Assembly (NCBI GenBank): GCA_002790195.1
Contig: PFUR01000012.1
Coordinates: 25,797 to 89,796 of the forward strand
Direction of reading: 5' to 3'
Length of the DNA stretch: 64,000 bases
Source: Flavobacteriales bacterium CG_4_9_14_3_um_filter_40_17
Lineage (GTDB): Bacteria > Bacteroidota > Bacteroidia > Flavobacteriales > Flavobacteriaceae
The position numbers and the translations under genes are program-made. A model generated the notes under the pieces. That model ran no database searches. It was not told the DNA's origin and saw only the letters and a program-made list of their open reading frames with translations. Positions 17,526 through 25,717 of the stretch are shown piece after piece (the first letter of the stretch is position 1; every line of letters starts with the position of its first letter).

Positions 17526-18029
17526 TTACCATTGCGCCAAGGAAGCATTAAAAATATCTTGGGTGAGCCGTTCAAAAATTTGTTGAAAAGCGGTTTGCTT
17601 GACAGTTCCGGCAAAGGCTTCATTGGCACCAAAATCAAAGAAAAACGAAAAGCGTTTCTCAAAATCGGCATCGGGATTTTTGGCGTTAGAAAATCGGACA
17701 TTTATAGCCATGGTGAGCCTGTTTTGATTGGCAGTCAACTGAGATGTAGCGGTCATCGGCGTGATACGATAGTCAACAATTTCTCCTTCGTAAGTCAAGT
17801 CGCCGTTGGCATTGACCAAATCCAGATTCGTTTGGCTCAAAATCAAATCTTGCAAGGCCAAAGTAAAATCACGATCTAAACCGGGCTCTATCAAAGGCGC
17901 GTTGTTCTGAAAAAAATTGACCTGAAAAGTGGTTGCGTCAATCTTTCCGGTTCCGGTGAAATTGTAGGTTCCGCATGCTGAAACAACAGACAAAATCAAT
18001 GCAGCACAAATAATTTTTAATGTTTTCAT
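17526..18029 (-). CDS. lptE: LPS assembly lipoprotein LptE
   Basis: Outer-membrane lipoprotein that forms the plug of the LptD translocon for lipopolysaccharide insertion. It has a lipoprotein signal ending VVSAC, then CGTYNFTGTGKID, the usual Bacteroidota LptE opening. The domain ends with FGANEAFAGTVKQTAFQQIFERLTQDIFN-type helices. The ATG at 18029 gives a proper signal; a longer frame to 18092 would put 21 charged residues before it and run through a hairpin. It is downstream of the sigma-54 activator gene and miaB. Confidence 0.87.
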   Translation of the reverse strand: MKTLKIICAALILSVVSACGTYNFTGTGKIDATTFQVNFFQNNAPLIEPGLDRDFTLALQDLILSQTNLDLVNANGDLTYEGEIVDYRITPMTATSQLTANQNRLTMAINVRFSNAKNPDADFEKRFSFFFDFGANEAFAGTVKQTAFQQIFERLTQDIFNASLAQW

Positions 18030-18050
18030 ATAGATTCTTTTCGTTGAGGG

Positions 18051-18086
18051 TTCACAGTCCCGAAGTTTCGGGATTGAAACCTGTGA
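18051..18086. repeat. Two-layer hairpin between the sigma-54 activator gene and lptE
   Basis: A perfect 16-bp palindrome TCCCGAAGTTTCGGGA (18058-18073) is enclosed by TCACAG (18052-18057) and CTGTGA (18081-18086), leaving a 7-nt bulge on one side. There is no T-tract on either strand, so it is not a classical terminator. It may be a REP-like dispersed repeat or an mRNA-stability element within the transcript. Confidence 0.55.
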
Positions 18087-18104
18087 GGCCAAAATTTAAC
18101 TCGT

Positions 18105-19364
18105 TTACAACTCCAACAGTTTTATTTTTCGATACAAAGTCCGTTCGGAAATACCAAGTTCTTTTGCTGCTAATTTACGCTTTCCGTGGTTTCGTTCCAA
18201 TGCTTTCTGGATAAGTTCCATTTCCTTTTCTTGCAAAGACAAGGTTTCCTCCTCTTCTATTTCTTCGGCAAATGCGTATTTGTCTTCTTTAGCGCCAATC
18301 GGATGTGCAATGGACACCAGCGAAATCTTTTCGGTGGCCATGTCTTCCAGCTCTTCCTCAAAATCGCTGACTTCCGATTTTGACCCGTAAATTTTTGTAA
18401 TCAAATGTTTATTTTCTTCTTTGACTTTTTGGGCATCGCTCTCCATCAATTTCATCGTGAGTTTTTTCAAATCATTCAAATCGTTTTTCATGTCAAAAAG
18501 CACTTTATAGAGAATTTCTCTTTCACTGGAAAAATCGTTTTCGGCCTTTCTACCATTCATCAAAGCAGGTAAATTTCTTTCGTTATTGGGCAGGTATTCT
18601 CTTAGTTTTTCGACAGAAATATTCCGATTGGTTTCTAAGATGGATAATTGCTCGGCTATGTTTCTCAATTGGCGGATGTTTCCGTTCCAGCTTTGATCTT
18701 CCAACAATGTAACGGCACGGTCTTCCAAACGGATGGTAGGCATTTTGTACTTCTGTGCAAAATCTGCGGCAAATTTCCTGAATAACAAATGAATGTCGCT
18801 TTTTCGTTCGCGGAGCGGTGGCAACCAGATTTCAACGGTACTGAGCCGGTAGAACAAGTCTTCACGGAAGCGTTCTTTGCTGATGGCTTCTTGCATATTG
18901 AGATTGGTGGCTGCAACAATCCGCACGTTGGTTTTCTGTACTTGTGATGACCCCACGCGGATAAACTCTCCGTTTTCTAAAACCCGCAACAGCCTGACTT
19001 GTGTGGTCAGTGGGAGCTCGCCTACTTCATCTAAAAAAATAGTGCCGCCGTCTGCCACTTCAAAATAGCCGCTTCTGGAGGAAGTTGCACCGGTAAAGGA
19101 TCCTTTTTCGTGGCCAAAAAGCTCACTGTCGATTGTTCCTTCCGGGATAGCTCCACAGTTGACTGCTATGTATTTTCCGTGTTTTCTGTGCGAAAGCTGA
19201 TGGATGATTTTGGGAATGCTTTCCTTTCCCACGCCACTCTCGCCTATCACCAAAACGGAAATGTCTGTCGGGGCTACCTGCATTGCTTTTTCGATGGCGC
19301 GGTTGAGTTTCGGGTCATCGCCGATGATGCCGAATCGCTGTTTGATAACTTGTATGCTTTCCAT
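18105..19364 (-). CDS. Sigma-54-dependent AAA+ transcriptional activator without receiver domain
   Basis: ATP-driven activator of RNA polymerase carrying sigma-54. The AAA+ domain begins almost at the N-terminus: Walker A GESGVGKE, the sigma-54 contact loop GSFTGA (Ser for Ala in GAFTGA), Walker B with FLDEVGELP, and RLSTVEIWLPPLRERKSDI. An acidic helical linker follows, then a Fis-type helix-turn-helix at the end (KLAAKELGISERTLYRKIKLLEL). There is no response-regulator or PAS input domain, so control must come from level or partner. The start MESIQVIKQRFG at 19364 is preferred; a Met 12 codons earlier is possible. It lies 45 bp after miaB, a gene order I recall in other Bacteroidota. Confidence 0.9.
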   Translation of the reverse strand: MESIQVIKQRFGIIGDDPKLNRAIEKAMQVAPTDISVLVIGESGVGKESIPKIIHQLSHRKHGKYIAVNCGAIPEGTIDSELFGHEKGSFTGATSSRSGYFEVADGGTIFLDEVGELPLTTQVRLLRVLENGEFIRVGSSQVQKTNVRIVAATNLNMQEAISKERFREDLFYRLSTVEIWLPPLRERKSDIHLLFRKFAADFAQKYKMPTIRLEDRAVTLLEDQSWNGNIRQLRNIAEQLSILETNRNISVEKLREYLPNNERNLPALMNGRKAENDFSSEREILYKVLFDMKNDLNDLKKLTMKLMESDAQKVKEENKHLITKIYGSKSEVSDFEEELEDMATEKISLVSIAHPIGAKEDKYAFAEEIEEEETLSLQEKEMELIQKALERNHGKRKLAAKELGISERTLYRKIKLLEL

Positions 19365-19409
19365 GATTTTAGAAAATAGCTTATGTCCGGATGAAATCAA
19401 ATTTTCTAT

Positions 19410-20843
19410 TTATACGGCTTTCCCGATGAGGGTTGCTGAGGTACAACTTTCTACTTTGACCTGAACAAAATCACCTTTCTGATGGTTCTCTTTTGGAAAA
19501 ACAACTACCGAATTTTGCGCATTTCTTCCCATCCAATGTGCCGGTGATTTTTTAGATTCACCCTCTATCAAAACCTCAAAAGTCTTGCCGACTTGCTGTT
19601 GGCTTCGAAACAAACTGTGGTTTCGTTGAAGAGCCACAATTTCCTGAAGCCTTCTTTTCTTAACCGCGTCCGGCACATCGTCTTTCAGCTTTTTGGCAGC
19701 AGGAGTGCCGGGTCTTTCGGAGTACGCAAACATATAACCGTAGTCATATTTTACGTATTCCATTAAATCTAAAGTATCTCGATGATCTGCTTCCGTTTCG
19801 GTCGGAAATCCGGTAATCATATCATGCGAAATGGCACAATCGGGAATAATTGTCCTGATTTGATCAATCATTTGCATATATTGCTCACGGCTGTGCCGGC
19901 GATTCATCTCGAATAGTATGCGGTTGCTTCCAGACTGAACCGGCAAATGGATATATTTGCAGATGTTGTCGTAGCTCGCGATAGTCCGGATGACTTCCAA
20001 ATCCATGTCTTGCGGGTTGGAGGTAGAGAAACGGATTCTCATTTTGGGTTGGGCTTTAGCCACCAACCGCAATAAATCGGCAAATTTAACAGCTGTCGCT
20101 TTCTCAAATTCAGAAGCTTTGATAAAATCTTTTTTGAGCCCGCCGCCGTACCACAAGTAGGAATCTACATTTTGGCCCAAAAGTGTGATTTCTCGGTATC
20201 CTTCATTCCACAAATCGTTGACTTCCTGAAGGATGCTTTGCGCGTCTCGGCTTCTTTCGCGTCCGCGTGTGAACGGAACCACACAAAACGTACACATGTT
20301 GTCGCATCCGCGTGTGATAGACACAAAAGCGGTCACCCCGTTTGATTGAAGCCTCACGGGAGAAACATCTCCGTAAGTTTCGTCTTTGGAGAGAATCACG
20401 TTGACGGCATTTCGCCCGTCGGAAACTTCTTGCAACAGGTTTGGAAGGTCTTTGTAGGCATCCGGGCCAACCACCAAATCCACAATTTTTTCTTCTTCCA
20501 AAAATTTACTTTTCAAGCGTTCGGCCATGCATCCCAACACGCCGACTTTCATGCCGGGGTTGATTTTTTTGACCGACTGGAAAAGCTCCAATCGTTTGCG
20601 GACGGTTTGTTCGGCTTTCTCACGTATCGAACAAGTATTGACCAATATTAAATCGGCCTCTTCGAGCAATTGGGTCGTTCTGTAACCTAAATCTTTAAGG
20701 ATGGAAGCGACAATCTCGCTGTCCGAAAAATTCATCGCACAACCATAACTCTCTATGTATAATTTTTTCTCAGCAGCTGAGTTTTCAGGTAAATACAAAC
20801 ATTCTCCCTGCCGCTTTTCTTCAATCAATTTCTCCATAATCAA
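19410..20843 (-). CDS. miaB: tRNA-2-methylthio-N6-dimethylallyladenosine synthase MiaB
   Basis: Radical-SAM enzyme adding a methylthio group to i6A37 of tRNAs reading U-starting codons. The N-terminal domain holds the second cluster on Cys35, Cys71 and Cys105. The radical-SAM motif CDNMCTFC provides Cys180, Cys184 and Cys187, followed by [12 protein letters not shown]. The TRAM domain is at the C-terminus ([11 protein letters not shown]...). Length (477) is normal. ATG at 20843 or the ATG two codons later can start it. It heads the miaB-activator-lptE unit and has a well-formed promoter. Confidence 0.96.
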   Translation of the reverse strand: MIMEKLIEEKRQGECLYLPENSAAEKKLYIESYGCAMNFSDSEIVASILKDLGYRTTQLLEEADLILVNTCSIREKAEQTVRKRLELFQSVKKINPGMKVGVLGCMAERLKSKFLEEEKIVDLVVGPDAYKDLPNLLQEVSDGRNAVNVILSKDETYGDVSPVRLQSNGVTAFVSITRGCDNMCTFCVVPFTRGRERSRDAQSILQEVNDLWNEGYREITLLGQNVDSYLWYGGGLKKDFIKASEFEKATAVKFADLLRLVAKAQPKMRIRFSTSNPQDMDLEVIRTIASYDNICKYIHLPVQSGSNRILFEMNRRHSREQYMQMIDQIRTIIPDCAISHDMITGFPTETEADHRDTLDLMEYVKYDYGYMFAYSERPGTPAAKKLKDDVPDAVKKRRLQEIVALQRNHSLFRSQQQVGKTFEVLIEGESKKSPAHWMGRNAQNSVVVFPKENHQKGDFVQVKVESCTSATLIGKAV

Positions 20844-20859
20844 ATGGTTTTAAAGCATG

Positions 20860-20890
20860 CAAAGATACGTTTAAAATAAATCGTGACAAA
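20860..20890 (-). promoter_or_regulatory. Promoter of miaB
   Basis: On the minus strand, TTTG (CAAA at 20887-20890 on the plus strand), a 19-bp spacer, and TATCTTTG (CAAAGATA at 20860-20867). This is a near-ideal Bacteroidota housekeeping promoter, 16 nt before the ATG. Confidence 0.65.
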
Positions 20891-20980
20891 GTGTCAGCAA
20901 TTGTTTTTAAAAGTTAAATTAGATAGAATTCTCTAAGTCGATACATTTTATTTTTACTTTAGCCAATTCAAAAAAAGCAA

Positions 20981-21898
20981 TTGAAAAAAATATTTCTATT
21001 CCAGCTTATCTTCCTGTTGAGTTTTTCTGCAGCTAAGGCACAAAATTACCAACATCAACTCAATCTCCAAGTAGATAATGATTTGTATTTTTCGAGAGAC
21101 CGGGCTTATTCCAACGGCATCATAATTGGGTACAGCAAAAAGCTAGGCAATGATTTTATGTTTGTAAAAGCCAATCCACAAGAAGCCTTGCAACTAGATC
21201 TGCAAGTCGGGCATCAAATTTATACACCGGGCGATATCGATGCGCTGAACACGCGTTTTTTTGACAGACCATTTGCCGGGTGGCTCTTTGCCGAAGCTGC
21301 TCTGACCAAAGCAACAACGCATAAAATGTATCGCCTTGCATTGGAAGCCGGTGTCACCGGAAACGCATCCTTTGCTGAAGACATACAGGTTTGGTATCAC
21401 CGACTGTTGGGAATAGACAAAAAACCTTCTTGGTTAGATCAAATTCCCGGTGAACTGATGGTAAACATCAAGCCACAATTTGTTTTCGACAAAACGCTGC
21501 GTGATGACTTTTTCCTCAATTTTGTTTCCAACGGAAGTTTGGGCACCAAAGATATTTTCATTGAGCAATTCGCCGGGGTTGTTTTTGGCAATCGGAATTC
21601 ACTGAGTACTACCAGCGATTTTGGCATGATTGGCATGAGCAGTACCCATGAGTTTTTTGCTTTTGCGCAAGCCGGCTATCGCTATGTTGTACAAAATTCT
21701 TTGCTTGAAGGCAGTCTTTTGAATGACAACGCACCATTTACGGTAGATCCGGAGGAATCCATCTTGAAAATTAATTTTGGGGTCGTTTATGCCAAACAAA
21801 AAAATGTTTTCCGTGCCGTCTTTCATTTCAACACCAACGAAGCTCCCTTAGAAGACAACCAAATGTATGTGGAATTGAAATATGCTTTCCGTTTTTAA
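20981..21898 (+). CDS. LpxR-like lipid A 3'-O-deacylase family outer-membrane protein
   Basis: 305 residues with a clear signal peptide (cut near KAQ-N, residue 21). It is followed by the LpxR opening LQVDNDLYFSRDRAYSNG and by alternating beta-barrel strands ending in a C-terminal aromatic residue (YAFRF). LpxR enzymes remove the 3'-acyloxyacyl group of lipid A in the outer membrane. The Asn/Asp of NDLYF and the Arg of the RAYSNG stretch fit, but full catalytic identity was not checked. The start codon is TTG (20981): no ATG is available upstream, and TTG opens a perfect signal peptide. Confidence 0.8.
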   Translation: MKKIFLFQLIFLLSFSAAKAQNYQHQLNLQVDNDLYFSRDRAYSNGIIIGYSKKLGNDFMFVKANPQEALQLDLQVGHQIYTPGDIDALNTRFFDRPFAGWLFAEAALTKATTHKMYRLALEAGVTGNASFAEDIQVWYHRLLGIDKKPSWLDQIPGELMVNIKPQFVFDKTLRDDFFLNFVSNGSLGTKDIFIEQFAGVVFGNRNSLSTTSDFGMIGMSSTHEFFAFAQAGYRYVVQNSLLEGSLLNDNAPFTVDPEESILKINFGVVYAKQKNVFRAVFHFNTNEAPLEDNQMYVELKYAFRF

Positions 21899-21943
21899 AA
21901 AGCAATATTTTTAAGTAAAGGCCGTGAGTTTTTTATAAACTAT

Positions 21944-21951
21944 TACATTTG
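21944..21951 (+). promoter_or_regulatory. Candidate -7 box for topA
   Basis: TACATTTG matches TAnnTTTG and lies 18 nt before the topA ATG. No TTG is found at -33. Confidence 0.35.
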
Positions 21952-21969
21952 TAGCGAAAAAAAATACCC

Positions 21970-24462
21970 ATGTCCAAGAATTTAGTCATTGTTGAATCAC
22001 CGGCAAAAGCCAAAACCATCGAAAAATTTTTAGGAAGCGATTTTAAAGTTGTGTCCAGTTTTGGCCATATTTCCGATTTGCCACTCAGAGATATTGGGGT
22101 GGATGTAGAAAAAAACTTCAAGCCAAAATACGTGGTTTCGGATGACAAAAAAGAAATTGTCAAAAAACTCAAAGAGCTTTCAGCAAAGGCAGAAATGATT
22201 TGGTTAGCGAGTGATGAAGACCGCGAGGGGGAAGCCATCGCTTGGCATCTCTCGGAAACACTCAAATTAAAGCCTGAAAAAACCAAACGCATTGTTTTCA
22301 ATCAAATCACCAAGAATGCCATCCTGAGTGCAATTAACAACCCGCGTGAGATAGATTACAATTTGGTAAATGCCCAACAGGCTAGGCGCGTTTTAGACCG
22401 CTTAGTCGGGTATGAACTCTCACCCGTTTTGTGGAAAAAAATAAAAACGGGGCTTTCTGCCGGCCGAGTGCAGTCGGTTGCCGTCCGGCTTATTGTTGAA
22501 CGCGAAAGAGAAATCATCGACTTCAAAACTGTATCGGTCTATCGTGTAGATGCCGTTTTCACCAATAAAGAAGGAAGAATAGTCAAGGCACAACTTGCTA
22601 AATCATTTGACACAAAGGAAGCCGCTCTCAAATTCCTTGAAAAACAAATTGGCGCACAATTTAAAGTTACAGACTTAGAAAAAAAACCCGCCAAGAAAAC
22701 ACCTGCGGCACCCTTTACCACATCGACCCTGCAACAGGAAGCAGCTCGAAAATTATCGTTTCCGGTTGCCATCACTATGCGAATTGCGCAACGATTGTAT
22801 GAAGAAGGGCTCATCACTTACATGCGTACAGACAGCGTGAACCTGTCCAAAGAAGCCATCGAAGAAGCCCAAAATGAAATCAGCAAAAGTTTTGGCAAGC
22901 AGTATGCGCACAGTCGGAACTTCAACACCAAAACCAAAGGCGCACAAGAAGCCCACGAAGCTATCCGCCCAACCGACATCTCGAGAAGCCGGATAAATAT
23001 GGATTCCGATATGAGCAGACTCTATGACCTGATATGGAAAAGGACGATTGCCTCGCAGATGTCAGACGCAGAATTGGAACGGACCTTGGTAAAAATCAGT
23101 TCAAACAAATCGGATGAAATTTTTTCTGCTACCGGCGAAGTCATCGTTTTTGACGGATTTCTAAAAGTTTATTTGGAAAGCACCGACGATGAAAAAGAAA
23201 ACGAAACAGACGATACACAAGCAGGTTTGCTGCCAAATTTGACTGTTGGTGAATTGCTCTCAAATCAAAGCATCACGGCAACTCAGCGATATTCAAGACC
23301 ACCTTCGAGATATACTGAAGCCTCGTTGGTCAAAAAACTCGAAGAACTCGGCATCGGAAGGCCATCTACCTATGCGCCGACCATTTCTACCATCCAAAAC
23401 AGGACGTATGTTGAAAAGGGAGTTGATGAAGGGATTGAAAGAGCTTATCAGCAGCTTGTGTTGAAAGATGAAAAAATTGTGGAAAAAAAGCTCAAAGAAA
23501 CCACTGGTTCAAGCAAGGGAAAATTGGTTCCAACCGACATCGGATACATCGTCAATGACTTTTTGATACACCACTTCACAGATATAGTTGATTACAACTT
23601 TACAGCAAAAGTAGAAGAAGATTTTGATGAAATTGCTTCCGGAAATCAAGAATGGACAAAAATGATGGGTACTTTTTATAAAGCCTTTCACCCGAAAGTA
23701 TTGGATGTAGAAAAAAATGCAGAAAGAGAATCCGGCGAAAGAATTTTGGGTGAAGATCCCGTCTCGGGAAAACAAATCAGTGTCCGTTTGGGCAAATTCG
23801 GGCCGATGGCACAGATTGGCAGTATAGACGATGAAGAAAAGAAATTTGCCAGCCTGCGTCCCGAACAAAACATTGGCACCTTGACCATCGAAGAAGCTTT
23901 AGATTTGTTCAAACTGCCCCGAACCATCGGCACCTATAAAAGCCATGAATTGGTTGTCAACATTGGCCGTTTCGGGCCTTACGTAAAATTCGATAAAACG
24001 TTTGTTTCCATTCCAAAAGAAATTGACCCGCTTGAGATTACGATTCAGGAAGCTATTGGGCTTATCGATCAAAAAATAGCGGAAAATGCACCGGTAGCAA
24101 GCTATCAAACCAAACCGGTACAGAAAGGAAAAGGAAGATTCGGACCCTATCTCAAATGGGATAACATTTTCATCAATGTCGGAAAGAAATACGATTTTGA
24201 CAACCTTTCCCAAGCTGATATTGAAGAACTCATCGAAGATAAAATTCAAAAAAACAAAGATAAAATCATTCAAGAGTGGGAAGAAGAAGGCATCAAACTC
24301 GAAAAAGACAGATACGGCAAAGCCATCTTAATCAAAGGAAAAATTAAAAAGACATTGACCGGAAAAACTAAACCCGAAGACCTCACACTTGAAGAAGCCA
24401 AAGAGTTGCTCAAGGTAAAAAGTGCCGTTAAAAAAACGAAGCCAACAAAATCTAAAAAATGA
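21970..24462 (+). CDS. topA: DNA topoisomerase I
   Basis: Relaxes negative supercoils by single-strand passage. The TOPRIM domain starts at residue 4 (VIVESPAKAKTIEKFL, Glu9) and has DEDREGE (82-88). The active-site Tyr284 is in GLITYMRTDSVNLS. GLSAGRVQSVAVRLIVERERE is also typical. In place of the zinc ribbons found in Enterobacteria, the C-terminus carries KFGPMAQIG / RFGPYVKFDK / RFGPYLKWDN repeats of the type found in zinc-free topoisomerases, then a Lys-rich tail. 830 residues is usual for the phylum. Its stop overlaps the next ATG by 4 bp (ATGA), so the arginase-like protein is translated from the same message. Confidence 0.96.
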   Translation: MSKNLVIVESPAKAKTIEKFLGSDFKVVSSFGHISDLPLRDIGVDVEKNFKPKYVVSDDKKEIVKKLKELSAKAEMIWLASDEDREGEAIAWHLSETLKLKPEKTKRIVFNQITKNAILSAINNPREIDYNLVNAQQARRVLDRLVGYELSPVLWKKIKTGLSAGRVQSVAVRLIVEREREIIDFKTVSVYRVDAVFTNKEGRIVKAQLAKSFDTKEAALKFLEKQIGAQFKVTDLEKKPAKKTPAAPFTTSTLQQEAARKLSFPVAITMRIAQRLYEEGLITYMRTDSVNLSKEAIEEAQNEISKSFGKQYAHSRNFNTKTKGAQEAHEAIRPTDISRSRINMDSDMSRLYDLIWKRTIASQMSDAELERTLVKISSNKSDEIFSATGEVIVFDGFLKVYLESTDDEKENETDDTQAGLLPNLTVGELLSNQSITATQRYSRPPSRYTEASLVKKLEELGIGRPSTYAPTISTIQNRTYVEKGVDEGIERAYQQLVLKDEKIVEKKLKETTGSSKGKLVPTDIGYIVNDFLIHHFTDIVDYNFTAKVEEDFDEIASGNQEWTKMMGTFYKAFHPKVLDVEKNAERESGERILGEDPVSGKQISVRLGKFGPMAQIGSIDDEEKKFASLRPEQNIGTLTIEEALDLFKLPRTIGTYKSHELVVNIGRFGPYVKFDKTFVSIPKEIDPLEITIQEAIGLIDQKIAENAPVASYQTKPVQKGKGRFGPYLKWDNIFINVGKKYDFDNLSQADIEELIEDKIQKNKDKIIQEWEEEGIKLEKDRYGKAILIKGKIKKTLTGKTKPEDLTLEEAKELLKVKSAVKKTKPTKSKK

Positions 24463-25610
24463 ATCATCATTTTGAGTTCATTCAGCCCGTGAGTGAAGAT
24501 GCTTTGAGGTATGTGCAACAACTGCCAAACCAAGCTTTGGGTAAAACCATCCGTTTTCACACGGACAACGAATCCCCATTTGACTTGGATGATATCCGTT
24601 TAGCCTTGCTCAGCATAGAAGATCAATACGACGAAAATGCTACAGCAGATTTTTCAAAAATCAGAAAACAATTTTACGGCTTGTACCCCGGAAATTGGGT
24701 TCATTCTATCGCCGATTTAGGAACTGTAGTCGCCGCAGAGAATTTTGAACACACCAACTATTTATTGCAAAACACGCTGGAGGTTTTAATCAAAAACAAC
24801 ATTGTTCCTATCATTTTAGGCGGTTCACAAAAATATGTTTACTCAAACTACCGAGCCTACGAAAGTTTGGAACATTTAGTGAATGTGGTCAACATAGATC
24901 ACCGTTTTGATCTTGGCGACGCTTCTCAACCGCTTGACGGACATTCGTTTGCGGGTAAAATGGTCGTTGAAAAACCCATTCACCTATTTAATTATGCCAA
25001 TTTGGGCTACCAATCATACCTTAACCCGATAGAAGAGGCCGACCTGATGGAGAGTTTGCATTTCGAAACCTATCGATTGGGCGAAATTAAGTCGGACATT
25101 ACTTTGGCAGAACCTGTATTGCGTGATGCCGATTTGGTCTGTATCGATTTTAATTGCATCAAAAGCAACGAAGTCGGATTTGCCTCGCTTCACCAACCCA
25201 ATGGTTTCGAAGGAACAGAAATATGTGCACTATGCAGATATGCAGGTATCAGCGATAAAGTGAGCTCATTCGGCATCTACGAGCTGCAGCCTGCTTCTTT
25301 CAACTCAATAAGTGAAAACTTGACAGCACAAATGATCTGGTATTTCATGGAAGGGTTCAATTTCAGATCAAACGATTTTCCCTTCACTACACGCCGTCAT
25401 TACAAAAAATTTATCGTTCCGCAGGAGAGCGGAGAAATGGTATTTTACCAAAGCCCAAAAAGCGGAAGGTGGTGGATGGAAGTACCATTGAAAGAAATAA
25501 ATAATAAATGGCAAAGAAACTCGTTAATACCCTGTCAGCACCAAGATTATTTAGATGCCTGCAACAATATTGTCCCAGAAAGATGGTGGCGTGCGTTTAA
25601 AAAATTTTAG
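24459..25610 (+). CDS. Arginase/formimidoylglutamase-fold protein lacking several metal ligands (probable pseudoenzyme)
   Basis: 383 residues with the ureohydrolase fold, but the manganese motifs are degraded. The family's GG(D/G)H is GGSQ (Gln124). DAHxD is DHRFD (Asp147, Arg149, Asp151), so the middle His is Arg. SxDxDxxDP is CIDFNCIKS (Asp230, Asn232). At least three of six ligands are therefore changed and hydrolysis is unlikely. Conserved-looking blocks remain elsewhere: YPGNW, CRYAGISDKVSSFGIYEL, and a C-terminal PERWWRAFKKF. Homologues in Flavobacteriia are often named formimidoylglutamase; I recall similar changes there, so this looks like a clade-wide non-enzymatic relative. It is translationally coupled to topA and sits 107 bp upstream of gldK. 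Its role is unknown. Confidence 0.75.
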   Translation: MNHHFEFIQPVSEDALRYVQQLPNQALGKTIRFHTDNESPFDLDDIRLALLSIEDQYDENATADFSKIRKQFYGLYPGNWVHSIADLGTVVAAENFEHTNYLLQNTLEVLIKNNIVPIILGGSQKYVYSNYRAYESLEHLVNVVNIDHRFDLGDASQPLDGHSFAGKMVVEKPIHLFNYANLGYQSYLNPIEEADLMESLHFETYRLGEIKSDITLAEPVLRDADLVCIDFNCIKSNEVGFASLHQPNGFEGTEICALCRYAGISDKVSSFGIYELQPASFNSISENLTAQMIWYFMEGFNFRSNDFPFTTRRHYKKFIVPQESGEMVFYQSPKSGRWWMEVPLKEINNKWQRNSLIPCQHQDYLDACNNIVPERWWRAFKKF

Positions 25611-25636
25611 ACAATTAAATTTTTAACCGGATAAAA

Positions 25637-25644
25637 TATTTTTG
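25637..25644 (+). promoter_or_regulatory. Candidate -7 box for gldKLMN
   Basis: TATTTTTG matches TAnnTTTG, 73 nt before the gldK ATG. The -33 region has no TTG. A small palindrome TTGTTAATAACAA lies just downstream in the leader. Confidence 0.3.
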
Positions 25645-25717
25645 TTGAAATATTGTTAATAACAAAATAAATAGATAGGTTTACACCCAAAATACTGCTG
25701 CTAACATAAACTGTAAT

